This document shows, piece after piece, positions 1 through 10,764 of a DNA stretch of 64,000 nt. Each line of letters begins with the position of its first letter. Position 1 is the stretch's first letter. Source of the stretch: Phaeodactylum tricornutum CCAP 1055/1 (lineage: Eukaryota; Bacillariophyta; Bacillariophyceae; Surirellales; Neidiaceae). Under the pieces are notes generated by a model that was not told the origin of the DNA, ran no database searches, and saw only the letters and a list, made by a program, of their open reading frames with translations. The stretch covers positions 310,001 through 374,000 of the forward strand of contig NC_011677.1 of NCBI RefSeq assembly GCF_000150955.2. The letters are read 5' to 3'. Both the position numbers and the translations under genes were made by a program.

Positions 1-152
1 ATCGGGTCATTCTGTTTCAAAGCAATGTTTTCTGTTGGTTACGAATTGATTCCACCTTCCGCGCGAAGGAAATTTTTACGGATCCTGGTGGCAACGCAAA
101 AAACTGCACCTCTGCGTTTCGTGGTTCGCCTCGGTTCGCAAAACTTCATACA

Positions 153-2309
153 ATGAATACATTCGCAAGGCAATCTCTAGACAGCATCTCCCTGTCACCG
201 GAAACGAACTCATTCATAACACCTCCTTCGCACAGACGAGACTCTTCTTGGAGGGCAAGAGGTGAAAGTAAAACATCAAAGATGGACTCTTCGACAGATC
301 AAGCTATTTCCGGAGATCAGCCTATGTTCAACATCGAGCGGCCACATCACAACGACGTACTTTCAGGACGAGGTGTCACCACCAATAGGCATGAAGGTAA
401 CTCCAATTTTAGAGGTTTGGTAGCTTTGAACAAGGTAAGAAAGAAAAAGAAAGACCAGAAAATCCTCGGCCGGAATCGTTTTTGCATTGATTTACTAGGT
501 ATTTGATTGTGTGAAGGTATGCGTGGCTAGGCAGGATTCTTGATTCCCAGATTTGTTCCTGCTTTTAGTAGGGGTTAATACGCAGTACCGCTTTCGCAAT
601 AGAATCCGGCACACCGTCCATTTAATTTGTTTCTGTTAAACGGCACGTACTATCAGCCTCGTAAACTAACCCAAATGTGTTTCTTCTGGAGCAGGAATTA
701 TACGTCACAAGCACGAAAAGACAAAAGATGCAGATATCTCGAAGTATTGTCGATGCGGTGCGGAGCTTGAATCCGCCAGGTCGATTTCTTGAAAAGAATC
801 CAGAAACAAGACTTTACAGCGATATCGGCGAGCGGAAGGCAATTGAAAAAACGAGCCAGGCACTTCGCGATGGAGCCTCCAGCCTTCGTAAGCAGCTTTC
901 CGAAGATCTAGGAGATCCAGATTTTCTAACTGCAGTATTTGATGGAGACAGTACATCCAGCTTCATGGACAAAACGAAATCACTGAAGGTATGATTTATT
1001 TGGGGGCTAGTTTTACTTCATTATCAGATCGCTCAATCGAATTTCCCAATTTATTGCTCCCCGACTACAGACTAAAGCTATGAAGAAAGGCCATAGACGT
1101 ACTAAGTCAACGCCTGATGCACCCACGGTATCGAAGCATAAGTCCCCGGTGCGGAAGATGAAGTTATCGGATCATCCATTATCTCCCAATATGCCGCAGC
1201 GACGGTCAATTCCGCTGAAGGCTCCACGGTCACAGCCGGCGTCCCCGATGGACGGGAGACGCCGGGGTCCGTACGCAGAGTCCCCGTCGCCACCTCCCTT
1301 TCCTTCGCACCAGGAATTCCAAGCTTTTCAAAAATCAAATAGGCCTCACGGGTTCGGTGCTTCAAGCATCTATAGATCCCATGGTGGCCAATACGATGCT
1401 TCTTACCATCCAGAACCACCCGCCCAATGGCACCATGGTCCTGCAAGGCACCACGGGTGCTACCTTTCTCCAGTGTACATTGGCTATCCACCACCTCCGT
1501 ACCAACCGCACCCATCGCATCGCCCGACTTCTCCAGACAGTAATTTACATATACGTAGACCTCCCTTGTCTCCTGGCGATCGTTCTTGGTCATCTGGCAC
1601 ATTTATTACGCAAGGACAGTCTCCGCGGCCGATGAAGCGACAGCATTCCCCGCCATCGTTTACAGGATACTCAGGAAGCGAGCTGTCTGTTCCTCCTTTA
1701 GAACGCGGCGGACACAAGGACTATTTTCGCACTCCAATCCAGCCAACGTCGTCGCCTTCAACAGAACTCTCTCCACGTGCAAGGCCAAACGATTTCTACA
1801 GCGACCTGTATGGAACGCATCTCACCAGTACGGTCCAAGATTTCCTTCCACCGCCATCACCAGGTCGAGCAGCGCATACGGCAGGTAGTTTTGGCTCCAG
1901 CACGGGAGGACGCGGATCCTACAATGCAGCGCTCAATGCGGGAAAACCGCGTAACGCACGATCCTTTCAGAACGATGTTTTCAGCACGAAGAGCTACTTA
2001 TCTGAAGATGCTTGCGGGACGAGCCCGACTGTTGTTTCTTCAGATATATTCCAGGGATCACTCTCAGGAAAGTCGATTAGTCAGGAAATTAGCAAGAAAC
2101 TGAAGAGCGAAACGGAAACTGATAGTTTTTTGTGCTATCCGACCGACGAAGACGACATTGAGGGCGTAGAACGGGCTCTTTCGCCTCTCCCGTATGATCG
2201 GAACGATGTTGGTGATTGGATGGATATGTCCGACGATCTTTTGAAACTTCCTATTGCATCATGCGGACCTTATGATGTAAATATGGACGCGAGTGTCCGG
2301 GCAATCTAA
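153..2309 (+). CDS. DUF6824-domain protein, three exons
   Basis: Proposed model: join(153..434, 695..988, 1071..2309), 604 residues. All three junctions keep the frame (donors GTAAGA and GTATGA, acceptors GCAG and ACAG, phase 0). Residues about 64-155 match the DUF6824 domain that is greatly expanded in diatoms: NDVLSGRG, then NRHEGN.NFR, and after the first intron a basic stretch, IVDAVRSLNPPGRFLEK and REKTSQALR-like KTSQALRDGASSLR. The rest (about 190-604) is rich in Pro, Ser and Arg, with many SP pairs, and looks disordered. The domain is basic and often suspected to act in the nucleus or on DNA, but I know of no proven function. The start is the first ATG of the open frame. A decayed copy of its last third lies at 25426-26150. 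Confidence 0.8.
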
Positions 2310-2660
2310 TTTGGTACTGAAAAGTGGATGGTCCGAAAGGGTATGGAAAGGTTGTGCATGTTTAAAAATGTGTTTTTGTGATGTAACAGTCCGTGTTCTG
2401 TGAAAGTAGTTTTCATAATGTGGATATTTCACTATCAATGATCCTTGAAGTAAAGATACAATACTTTGGCAATTTCGCATTAATAGATGATGACACAAAT
2501 AGATAGAATGCAATTGCTGGCCTCCGTCAGAAGGGACCGTAACACCGAAAGTTGTTGTATCCATTGGTTCATCAGGACCAGTACAACCATGCCAGAGTGG
2601 CACTACTCTGCCTTTCAAGAAGCAACATTGTTGCTTGGAATACAGACTATGGCGGACTGC
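1745..2660 (+). repeat. Left copy of duplicated host segment (DUF6824 gene 3' end and downstream flank)
   Basis: This stretch, from within the last exon of the DUF6824 gene to about 350 bp past its stop, is matched in the same orientation by about 25430-26335. Shared landmarks are the blocks coding GTHLTSTV, GSLSGKS..EISKKL and LKLPIAS.GPYD, and downstream the words around 2486-2530 and 2570-2600. Identity is visibly high but with many substitutions and small gaps, so the duplication is older than the retrotransposon activity beside it. The copy then breaks at the solo LTR at 2677 and resumes as the CSN6 fragment at 3178. Confidence 0.8.
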
Positions 2661-2676
2661 TATGAACTACAACCAA

Positions 2677-3176
2677 TGTTTGTACAAAGACGGGAAAACA
2701 CTTTGTCAACAAGTCTGGTAAATGATTGATGGGCGTTATGACAAATGACCTATGATAAACCTAAGCAAGCTCAGGGACTGCAAACTCATCTTGGTTACAA
2801 CACTCCCCCAGACTAGATAGCGGATACAAGGACCTATACTAATGTAGTATTTGGATGAACAACTTTCTAAAACAATGAGGGGAAGACTATTCTATGTCTT
2901 TTAATGGGAATTGGTCTGTTCAGTCCAATGAACAACCCCTTACCAGAAGACTGAAAATCACACTAACTGTAAGTAGTGTCTCTTTTACTGTAAATAGAAA
3001 TCCCACATATAATCCCATGGTTAGTATTCCTAGTCAATCCTGTTGCATTGGGTCTGAACAAACCGATAGTGAGATAATCTCACCGTAATATTTACCTTAC
3101 GTTCCAAACAGGACGTGATGAGACGTAACACAAGATTGAATTACAGATGCTGTGACATACTACATAGGTATATCAC
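2677..3176 (-). mobile_element. Solo LTR, copia (CoDi-like), about 500 bp
   Basis: The reverse strand reads as a divergent member of the LTR family found elsewhere in the window: the block at 2790-2850 (..GGGACTGCAAAC.., ..AGCGGATACAAGGACCTAT..) matches the conserved part of the LTRs at 18238-18915 and 19747-20472. The element begins TGTGATATACC on the minus strand and ends in ACA. The word ACCAA stands at both edges (2672-2676 and 3177-3181, ambiguous by one base), as expected for a 5-bp target duplication. It split the duplicated host segment between the DUF6824 gene flank and the CSN6 fragment. No internal part remains. An old fossil. Confidence 0.6.
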
Positions 3177-3177
3177 A

Positions 3178-3345
3178 CCAAAGTTGGCTTCGGCCAGGAC
3201 TCGGACCTTGTCGGTGAAGGTCCGCACAGGCATGTACCATTTGCGATAAAATGGCCAGCTGCTGCAGTCCCTTTCCCAGAGCAGGATCCTGGGGAGGGCA
3301 AGCTGCCGCCACGGATCCAAGGTGCCACATTAGAATTTGTTCTTT
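3178..3345 (-). pseudogene. CSN6 fragment (C-terminal piece)
   Basis: About 165 bp match the 3' part of the intact CSN6 gene at 26473-26640 in the same orientation. On the minus strand it reads MWHLGSVAAA and GKGLQQLAILSQMVHA, against VWHLGPVAAT and EKGLQQLAILAQTVHA in the intact gene. The upstream part of the gene, including the MPN domain, is absent and the sequence changes abruptly near 3345 to an unrelated gene remnant. The piece cannot encode a functional subunit. Together with the decayed DUF6824 copy on the right of the island it shows that the neighbouring pair was once duplicated. Confidence 0.8.
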
Positions 3346-4650
3346 CCCTAAGTGCAGCGGCGGCCGGCGGTGGCGCCCGGGTAGGAACAAGCATTGCCAA
3401 TCCCAATTGCAATGGTCATGGTGAGACTGACAAATCAGCGGCGCCCCAGCGTCCTGGAGGGCAATGACGGAAGCAAAGCCTTCCTTGATGCCGCTGCTGC
3501 TGAGGTTGACCATGACGTGTTTGGCACTTGGCGTCAAAAAGACAATCATTAACTGTAAGACTAAGTAGAGCGAGTCGTCAGTGTCTTCGGGAGTGTCTCT
3601 CACGGTATATACCCGTCCCGTGTGTCTTTGAGACATTTATCTCAAAACAAGTGTGTCACAAGCAGAAATCAAGTGTATACATGTTTACTGCAAGTTGTGT
3701 ACATGTCAGTGGAATTGGCCTTATTATATGCATTCCTATGTAATTATGGCATAGTGAGAAGATACATGGGCAAAGATTTGCAGTATTCCCTACTTACTTT
3801 GAGAAGGCTCTTGGTTAGTATGGAGACTTCAGTTGCACCAAAACTCCAAGGAATCAATTGGATTCAACGGAAAGAGTCATTTGGATGGAAACACAAGGGA
3901 AACAGATGCAAATTGACAAGACCCAATTTTCATACCATGTGTGTTACAAGAGATACTTACAATTCCTTGATAAGTACGCAAGAACGGATTTTGCATTATA
4001 TGGATACTATGGTGAGCATGGAAGATTCAGGTTTAGTTGGTGAAGTTGCCAGGACTGCAGTCAAGTTTGGATATGATCTGACAAAAGGGCACTAGTTTGT
4101 AGAATCTAATCTTCTATCATTGTTTTTTGAGTTCTTTGATCCGTACTGCCTTTGTTGCATAGGTCCTCGTATCCGCTGCCTAACCCGAGGGGAGCATCGC
4201 CAGCGAGTAGAGTTTTACAGTCCCTAAGCCCGCTTAGGTGTATCGCAGGTCGTTCGTAATAACGCCCACAAGTCTTACCAGACTCTGTTTCTAACAGCGT
4301 TTTGTCCCATGGTGTACAGTGGTGTATATCGTGACAGTGTCCAACGAGTACAGTTTGAGAATGGCGGCCGACAAAACTCCGATAATTGGCATGAGGATCA
4401 TTTTCTCAGCAACAAACCAAAGCATGGTGCACAGGTACAACGTCGCAGGGTTGTGCTTAAGAGTGTCATCTTTGGCTTGAGATGCGCTGAGATTGCGGCC
4501 CAGAATCATCGTGTTGGTGAAGACAGCTGATATTCTGACGTAATAGAGGCCTTTCATAAACCATTTTAAGGAGGTGTTTGCACTCCAATACACATAAGCT
4601 ATAAAATTGCCACACGAAGGTGTACAGGAACAGAAAATCCTGGCCACGAC
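3346..4650 (-). pseudogene. Remnant of a membrane transport protein gene (PIN/PILS-like), split by a solo LTR
   Basis: The minus strand reads hydrophobic segments in the order expected for the C-terminal half of the auxin efflux carrier-like (PIN/PILS) family: TMILGRNLSAS, then MLWFVAEKMILMPIIGVL, then, beyond the LTR, LYLVLQLMIVFLTPSAKHVM, ASVIALQ.AGAPLI and, in another frame, LTMTIAIGIGNAC. The two halves (4650-4337 and 3597-3346) are separated exactly by the solo LTR at 3598-4336 with its GTGTC duplication, so this was one exon before the insertion. A frame change near 3400 and the lack of an N-terminal half show that it is dead. The family name is from motif memory only; another 10-TM carrier is possible. 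Confidence 0.42.
3598..4336 (+). mobile_element. Solo LTR, copia (CoDi-like), 739 bp
   Basis: It begins TCTCACGGTATATACCC and ends GTATATCGTGACA, flanked on both sides by GTGTC (3593-3597 and 4337-4341), a clean 5-bp target duplication. It is nearly identical, in reverse orientation, to the solo LTR at 19747-20472. The conserved 3' block (4160-4300) is shared with the LTRs of the complete element at 10765. Internal sequence is missing, as after recombination between two LTRs. It interrupted the membrane transporter remnant. Open frames inside it are LTR sequence, not genes. Confidence 0.88.
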
Positions 4651-5007
4651 TCCGACAACGGGAGGTTAAAAATCATTGGGTCAAAATGTTTTGAACGGTG
4701 GACCAGACTGATTTGCCCTTTTGTCCTTGTATTACTTGTACTCATTGAGTGCTTCACAGTCCTGTATTTGACTGTCCAGCACGCTGAGTCTTTTTGGGAC
4801 TGCTCTCCCCCTCACCCGGGAAAGGATAGAAGTTGGACCGTGCATCCTTTTCCACCTCCGGGAATGTTCGTCACCACGGTTTGAATGCATGGCATCCACC
4901 GTGTGTCGACTTGGACCGGAATATGGAACCCCCATCCTTCCTCGCTGAACCGGCTGCGTTACGCAGTTGGACTGCCTGGATATGTGTCCTTTGTACGAAA
5001 CTCGGCA
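4651..5007. other. Unassigned stretch between transporter remnant and repeat unit A
   Basis: I see no gene, repeat or element end here. Short open frames exist on both strands but show no recognisable motif and no counterpart near units B or C. Confidence 0.5.
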
Positions 5008-5198
5008 GTTGGCTGGCTTTTGGTTGCAGGTTTCCTTCACAGCTTCGCAGACCGTACGTAAGAGGAATTGTCTACAAGAAAACTAGTACACGTACGTGTC
5101 GCAATTAGTCATTTGCTTTTATTTTCTACTGTGCTTATATAAGGGTGCAAATTTCCTGCGCCAACCGTGCGCCGCCTGGACTAGTGCCAATCGAACAC

Positions 5199-5999
5199 TT
5201 AGTGGAGCTCCTGGGGCTCACTGTACAAGAAGTCGTCCATGACGACAAAGTCCGTACGGCCGCGGCGGCTGGTGTCCTCGATCGCCTTGGTGCCCAGCTC
5301 CACCTCCACCTTGGCAATGGGGAACTTTTCCGATTGGGAGACGAGGCCCACAAACGAGAGGCCGTCTTTGAGGGCCTTGGCATCTTCCTGGGCGATGATG
5401 CAGCCGCTGTCGGCGTAGAACGTCAGCGTGGTCTTGTGGCTAAGGTCAACATCGACCAGCACAGCGCCAAAGCCCGCCACGGTGGCCTCTTTATGGCTTC
5501 CGGGCACGGTGAACTCCGCTACGAATTCGTTGTCGCCGCCCGCCACCGTGAAAAGGCGAAAGGCGGAGAAGGTCTGGAAGTCCTTGGCGGCCCTGGGGCT
5601 GATGGAATCGAACAGGTCGTCCTTGGGGCCGTCTTTGGGGTCGGGGTTGCTGACGCGGAACTCGTCGCGCTTGGAGCGGAGGTTGAGGCCGCGGTCCACA
5701 GTCGTGGCGAAGAAGTCGCCCGGCATGTCGAAGGGCACTATGGGTGCGTCCCAGTTCACCTGGCGGTGACCCTCCGCGGAGGGCGCCGCCCCGTTCCCGT
5801 TGTTTTCCCCGCCCAGCAGGTCGCGGAAGACCTCGAAGCCGTCCTTCAGGCCGTCAGCGTCGGGAGATGTGGCGCTCACCACGGTGACGGGGATGAGGGC
5901 ACCATGCTCCTTGCAGAAGCGGGTGGCATGGACGGAGGTTGCGGTGGCCTGGAGGGCGGCGAGGAGGAAGAGGGCGACGTTCGGGGCAGTAAATTTCAT
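5199..5999 (-). CDS. Secreted protein, copy A, bacterial exported-protein-like
   Basis: 266 residues in one exon. An N-terminal signal peptide (MKFTAPNVALFLLAAL, small residues to about residue 25, likely cut after SVHA) predicts export or entry to the secretory pathway. The mature part has NWDAPI, ANFF-like GDFFATTVDRGLNLRS, FSAFRLFTVAG, a Val/Thr-rich beta region with VAGFGAVLVDVD, LTFYADSG, LSFVGLV and DFVVMDDFLYSEP near the end. This order resembles a bacterial exported beta-sandwich family that I know only as uncharacterised proteins, so no function is assigned. This copy differs from B and C in a short patch near residue 240 (SRRGRTDF instead of SRFRGFADF), which leaves it one residue shorter but open. 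The gene is much richer in G and C than its surroundings. Confidence 0.8.
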   Translation of the reverse strand: MKFTAPNVALFLLAALQATATSVHATRFCKEHGALIPVTVVSATSPDADGLKDGFEVFRDLLGGENNGNGAAPSAEGHRQVNWDAPIVPFDMPGDFFATTVDRGLNLRSKRDEFRVSNPDPKDGPKDDLFDSISPRAAKDFQTFSAFRLFTVAGGDNEFVAEFTVPGSHKEATVAGFGAVLVDVDLSHKTTLTFYADSGCIIAQEDAKALKDGLSFVGLVSQSEKFPIAKVEVELGTKAIEDTSRRGRTDFVVMDDFLYSEPQELH

Positions 6000-6169
6000 G
6001 GTGTGAGGGATTGTGGAAGTATTGGTTGAGTTGGTGGGCAGGTTGCTGTTTGTCGTTGCTTGCTTTTTGGTTTTATGAGAGGTGTTGCATATTCGACGAA
6101 AGGCGGGTCGAGTGGGAGCGGGAGCCAACAAGATTTGAAAGCGGAGCAAGCAAGCTTGCATGAACCATT

Positions 6170-6778
6170 GCAAGTACTACCCTTGCAAACGCGTCTTACA
6201 TGAATTGTAGAACGATTGACAGTGAGCATCTTTTCGCGGAAAGAGAAGCAAGCGGGCGTGCACGCACCAATACAAGTAGTACACGTGCAAACGCTTCGCA
6301 ACACGATTGACATTTTCGCTGTGCTGTCGACCCTTTTGCTTACTTAACGGTATGAGGTTGTTTTGGCTTGTCTTTCATCTCCTGACCGTCAGTTTTGTAT
6401 TCTTCGCTCACGACATGGCACTAGACCGGACATCAAGACCAACAGGATACATACGCGTTTGACTGTGATGCACAAACACGCGATTGCAAAATCGAAACAT
6501 ACATCTTCTTCACTCAAGAGGCAAGCTGAGAAACGAATTATAGTTGACTGTACATATCTGGCATATTTGTATATCCTCTTTTGATTTTTCGACTTGCATA
6601 AGTCCCTATCTTTTGGTTGGTCGGTTACTTTTGTTAAACAAATAGATTACTTACAGTAGACTACACCTAAGCACCATTAAAAGTAGTACACGTGCCAAGG
6701 CCTATTGTATTGACTACACATTTGGTACGGTAGACTACAGGTAAGCACCGGTACAAGTAGTACATTTGCAAACCCTTC
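6170..6778 (-). promoter_or_regulatory. Four dispersed motif copies upstream of secreted-protein gene A
   Basis: Upstream of the gene (to its right) the word (A)CAAGTAGTAC followed by a variable middle and TGCAAACGC recurs at 6170-6194, 6271-6297, 6680-6701 and 6752-6778. The second and third copies carry CACGTG, the core bound by bHLH and many bZIP factors. The two distal copies are each preceded by a GTAGACTAC..GTAAGCACC-like block, so a larger 50-60 bp piece is repeated. Units B (21332-21941) and C (24678-25287) keep all four. A regulatory role is inferred from repetition and position only. Confidence 0.45.
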
Positions 6779-7038
6779 TTGTAATAATTGTCAAAACTGC
6801 TTCCGCACGGCGTTACTTTTAGATTTGTGACGTCATGTTCATGCTTGATTTTCAGTGCCGCACCGAAGCGAGCCCATCAAGCCATTGGTACACGACCCTG
6901 CGGAGCCTTTCTTTTTTTGCTTGTCTTCTCTTCATTGCGTTGCTGGTGTCTAGTTCAATGGCTCAAACCAAGATGGCCAGTGCGAGCTTGCCCCTATTTC
7001 TTCCAAAGCCCGCGGTGAATACAGTACACCTCCACTTT

Positions 7039-7712
7039 TGTCACATATACTTCCAATGTACACGTGTGGACAGAATGCTGTTAGGAACAAAGTCTGGTAA
7101 TCCGGGGAGGGCACTATTACAAACAACCGGCAATACACCTAAGAGACTTAGGGACTGTTAAACTCTACTCATTGGCAATGCTCTCCTTGGGAAAGGCAGT
7201 GGATACAAGAACCTGTGCATAAAAAGCAGTGCAGATCAAAGAACTTATAAACAATGATTGCAGAATTAGTGTAGTAAACTAGTTCTTGCTGCTCCTCCAA
7301 TTTGCGAAGATACAAAAAAAGCTGAGGAACAAACTCAACCATACCCATATATTTTTGTTCCGTCATAGTATCCTTATACCATGACACATGCTCACATATA
7401 CTTCTAGTGGAACCGGAAATACCTTTCATAAGACGCATGGCGTAAAAAATGGAGCATTTATTTACAACTGTCAGCCAGGCAATAAGTATTGTCTGGCCCA
7501 CTCTGTTGCCACCGTCAGAACATGACTGGTTCCATTGCGTTCTCTCCAATGCCCAATACATTGTTGTATCTAGGGGCTCTGTACAATACGACCAAAGTAA
7601 CTTCCATACAACTTACTTCTCTCTTATGAACACTCCAGCTGCCATTTACCATGTTGGTGTCAGATGACCGGACATCCTTAGAAGACATGTTGTATGATAC
7701 CATTTCGTGACA
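7039..7712 (-). repeat. 3' LTR of the old CoDi element
   Basis: About 674 bp reading TGTCACGAAATGG at its minus-strand start (7712) and ending in TGACA at 7039. It is preceded on the minus strand by a purine-rich run beside the end of the RNase H region, the normal place of a 3' LTR. It closely resembles the solo LTR at 18238-18915 over its whole length, including the AGTCTGGTAATCC and TTAGGGACTG blocks. Confidence 0.8.
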
Positions 7713-8405
7713 TTCCCAATTGGTCTGTGCTGTATCAACTAATGCCTTGGTATTGCACTCAGATGTATCTCCTTGCCAAAACAGAATTGTCTTAAGAAGA
7801 AACCAGGCTTGTTGGAAACCCCAATGCTTGCTCAACCTAATGGCAGGATTGTTGGCTTCCAAAATCTTCTGGAAATCTGCATTGCCAGCTGCAATCATTT
7901 TGCGGACTCAATGATAAGACAAAGCATTGTGTTGTTTGTTGATTGGTAATTGCAACTCAGTAAAGCTTGTTATATCCAACTGGGTATCACCAAACACAAT
8001 AGTCTTTCCTTTAACCGCAACTCCTAGGTACCTCATGGAAATGCGCACGTCAATGATTTATTCTACTGCAATATGTGCAGCAACAACTCAGATCCCTAGG
8101 TATCAGTCTCAACAGTAGCCTGTTGTTTTGAAAACCTTTCAAAAGGAGTTTGGTTTATGAGGTGAAGGATACCAGTGACTGAACAATCTATGATCATATC
8201 ATGATATAAGTTTGCGTTGGCATATGTAGTTGAGATAACAGTCTTTCCCAAGGCTGTAGGAGCATCATGGCAATGTTAAAACGTCCCAATGTGATAAGCC
8301 ACTGTAGACTCCCAATCAACAAGTGATACTGCTTGATCCCATCTTTGTTTTGTGCAGGGGTGGAATCCAACTCAGGATGATTGCTGTTATCTAACAGTGA
8401 GGCAT

Positions 8406-9007
8406 ATTGATAAATTATAGCCACACAATGCTACAATTTGATACTATGTTGTAGATAGAATTGCTTAGCCTTAGCATTGTTTGTTGGAACATCTATCTAG
8501 GATTCACTAGCTCTATTTCTTGGCCTCGTTGCCATTTCCTTTTTCCTGGCTCTGTCGTAGGACAGACGCAGTGGCCAGACGGCTGCCCTCGTCGGGTTCA
8601 TTACCCGTTTGTGGCATGCCAGAGGAAAATACAAAGCGTCTCATAGGAAACCAAATATTTGCGTTATGCATCCAAATGTTTGCAACATACACAACTCTGG
8701 TTTCCGTTGCATGACGCATATAAGACGACTCGTCTTATCAAACCTGATACGCTAGGAACGAAATATTCCTGATTACCATATGGTTTCCCTAGATGAAAGT
8801 TGTCAACAGATACTGTTGCACCATCCGAACTCGATGGTTTGGCGATCACATAGGTGATCCAATCATCTCGACAAAGACTATGTCAATGATTCAATAGCCA
8901 GTACATTGGCTCCTAGATAGATGTTCCAACAAACAATGCTAAGGCTAAACAATTCTATCTACAACATAGTATCAAATTGTAGCATTGTGTGGCCATAGTT
9001 TATCAAT
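8406..9007. mobile_element. Non-autonomous DNA element (MITE-like), about 600 bp, long terminal inverted repeats
   Basis: The first and last roughly 96 bases are inverted copies of each other: ATTGATAAATTATAGCC.. at 8406 and ..GGCCATAGTTTATCAAT ending at 9007, each running inward to TCCTAGATAGATG. The inner part contains a perfect 20-base palindrome, ATAAGACGACTCGTCTTAT, around 8720-8740. There is no coding capacity for a transposase. It sits inside the reverse transcriptase region of the old CoDi element, and the bases at the junction suggest a 4-bp ATAT target duplication, though the A/T-rich palindromic ends leave this ambiguous. A related copy lies at 48648-49202. Confidence 0.8.
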
Positions 9008-10603
9008 ATTGCTTGGGTGGATTGCCATACATATGTTTGTACTGCTCCATCATTTGTGCATTGTATTTCTTGGCATGGTACAAAAGGGTTCCATCCTTGT
9101 CTCGTTCAAATGTGCAGCCTTAGTGGTAATCCAGTGGTCCGACGCCCTTGAGCTTGTACTTGTGAACACTTTTGAGTTGTTTGACAATGCTATTGGGGTC
9201 ATGGACTGCAACGGCAATGTCGTCGGCATAGACGGCGATGTATTTGTAGACGCCTTGACTGGGATGCATCCAAACGTCGGAGTCGGCTTTGCTAGGTGTA
9301 AAACCCATGTCACAAAGTGTGTCAGCAAACCTCTTATGCCAACAGAGTCCACTACTACGTACGCAATACAGGGCCTTGTTGATGATGAGTATGTGACCGG
9401 CAAGGTCCCCAACCTCTGGTCCGGCAACAACAAAGACTTTCTTTTGGATTTTGGCTTCAAGGTAAGCATTATTGAGGTCGGCTCTCAGCTCGGCTAGGAA
9501 CACAACAATACAGAGACTTCGAAGGGACACGACTCCAGAGTAGAGGTAAGGTGACCTCCAGCAACCATGCGGGCCTTGTGTCTACCATTGTGCTTAACAT
9601 TGTAGACCGTGTGAATCCTGATATTCCTGTAGCCTTGTGGAGCATTTGATATGTGTTTACCACTTAGAATAGCTTTACCCTTGTTGATGAATGTGTTGTA
9701 CTCATGGAGTTGCGTATGTTCGATATTTTTGGCATCCTGCCCCTTGGTATTACCATTGCGTCTGTCAATGTCAATGGTGTCCAGATGAACTTGAGGGATC
9801 TGGTAACCAAACTTGTAGGAGGGAACACAACGGATAAAATGAAAGCAACTTTGGTTGACAAAGCGTTGGAACTTCTTCTGACGGTTGACAAGTTGTTTGA
9901 ATTGCTTCCATCCCGGTGTATCTAGTAGACCTTGTTGTTTAGCACAGGCAGCACAAGTAATAGGATCATTGGCACATATGACATCTAGGGTTCATAGCTA
10001 GACTCTACAGTTTCCCAGTTTACCAAAACATTAAACTTAGAACCTTTATAGTTGATGTCTGTGGGTAGGAGGGGTCCTTGATGTGCAACAATGTCATTGA
10101 ATTTCCATTGCCGGTCTGTATCAGCTACAGTTTAGTTCCTTTTCTAGATCAGTCTCGACTTTATCTAGAATTTCGTTGTAGGCAATGATTTCATTATGTT
10201 CACTGTTGTTGATCTCAACTAGGAATTGAATATTGTGTGGTTTGTCAGGATCAAGAATTTTCCTGGCAACACATGCACGAAAACTCTCCCCATTATCCTG
10301 AGTGTTGGTTAAAATGTGCGACCAATAAGATTGTCCAGAGTGAAATCAGTTAGTGTGTGGGGGGCATAGGAATTTTCGTCCTCAGTTCTACGCGACTAAT
10401 GAAGTTGATAGGCTTAGGAGAACTCTCCCCTTCATGTGGCTCAAGACACCAATTGGTTTCACTGGTTTTCAGCGCAGATCAAACACTGCATCAAAAAAGT
10501 GTGGGGTGAGAATCTTACAGGTAAGAGCATCACCAACGGAGTCTGCAATTCCAACAAATTGTCCTTTCTTTTGAGCAAATCCAGTGGTTGTGGATCTGGT
10601 GAT

Positions 10604-10700
10604 GTGACGTAGGTAGTATGTCACAGCACCTATAATTTAATCTTGTGTTACGTATCATCACGTCCTGTATGGAATGTACAGTAAATATGGACCTACGTAT
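10604..10700 (+). repeat. LTR-related fragment inside the old CoDi element
   Basis: About 95 bp (TGTGACGTAGGTAGTATGTCACAGC onward, about half of it) match, inverted, the right end of the solo LTR at 2677-3176 (3088-3176). It interrupts the integrase/RT linker region of the old element. Its outer bases ACGTAGGT and ACCTACGT are inverted copies, so a tiny inverted-repeat derivative is also possible. Confidence 0.5.
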
Positions 10701-10764
10701 CCACTTGATTAATTGACTTTTCAGTTCCATCGGAAGGAAAAGTTGGGTCTTGAGTTGGTAATAC

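Larger units (their letters stand above)
5008..6914 (-). repeat. Repeat unit A (secreted-protein unit)
   Basis: A segment of about 1.9 kb that recurs inverted at 21231-23117 (unit B) and directly at 23599-25425 (unit C). It contains the secreted-protein gene at 5199-5999 and about 800 bp of upstream DNA with four dispersed motif copies. Unit B shares the range 5008-6879; unit C shares about 5099-6914, so the units have different ends. The copies differ at only a few positions, which implies recent duplication or gene conversion. Beyond 6914 the sequence is unique as far as 7038. Confidence 0.9.

Noticed and set aside
1102-1602. Minus-strand 166-codon frame opposite the DUF6824 gene
   Set aside because: Shadow of a Pro/Ser-rich coding exon; no motif.
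3622-4095. 157-codon frame within the solo LTR, with relatives at 19978-20565
   Set aside because: It lies wholly inside LTR sequence bounded by target duplications; not a gene.
4732-5040. 102-codon minus-strand frame next to unit A
   Set aside because: Crosses the border of the repeat unit, has no motif, and most of it is unique unassigned DNA.
5145-6029. Long antisense frame (about 280-300 codons) opposite each secreted-protein gene, also at 22081-22929 and 23627-24538
   Set aside because: It mirrors a G/C-rich coding strand whose third positions avoid stops on the other strand. It has no signal or motif, and conservation among three near-identical copies proves nothing.
6363-6584. 73-codon frame in unit A, repeated in units B and C
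   Set aside because: Identical only because the units are recent copies. It has no recognisable motif and lies between the regulatory repeats.
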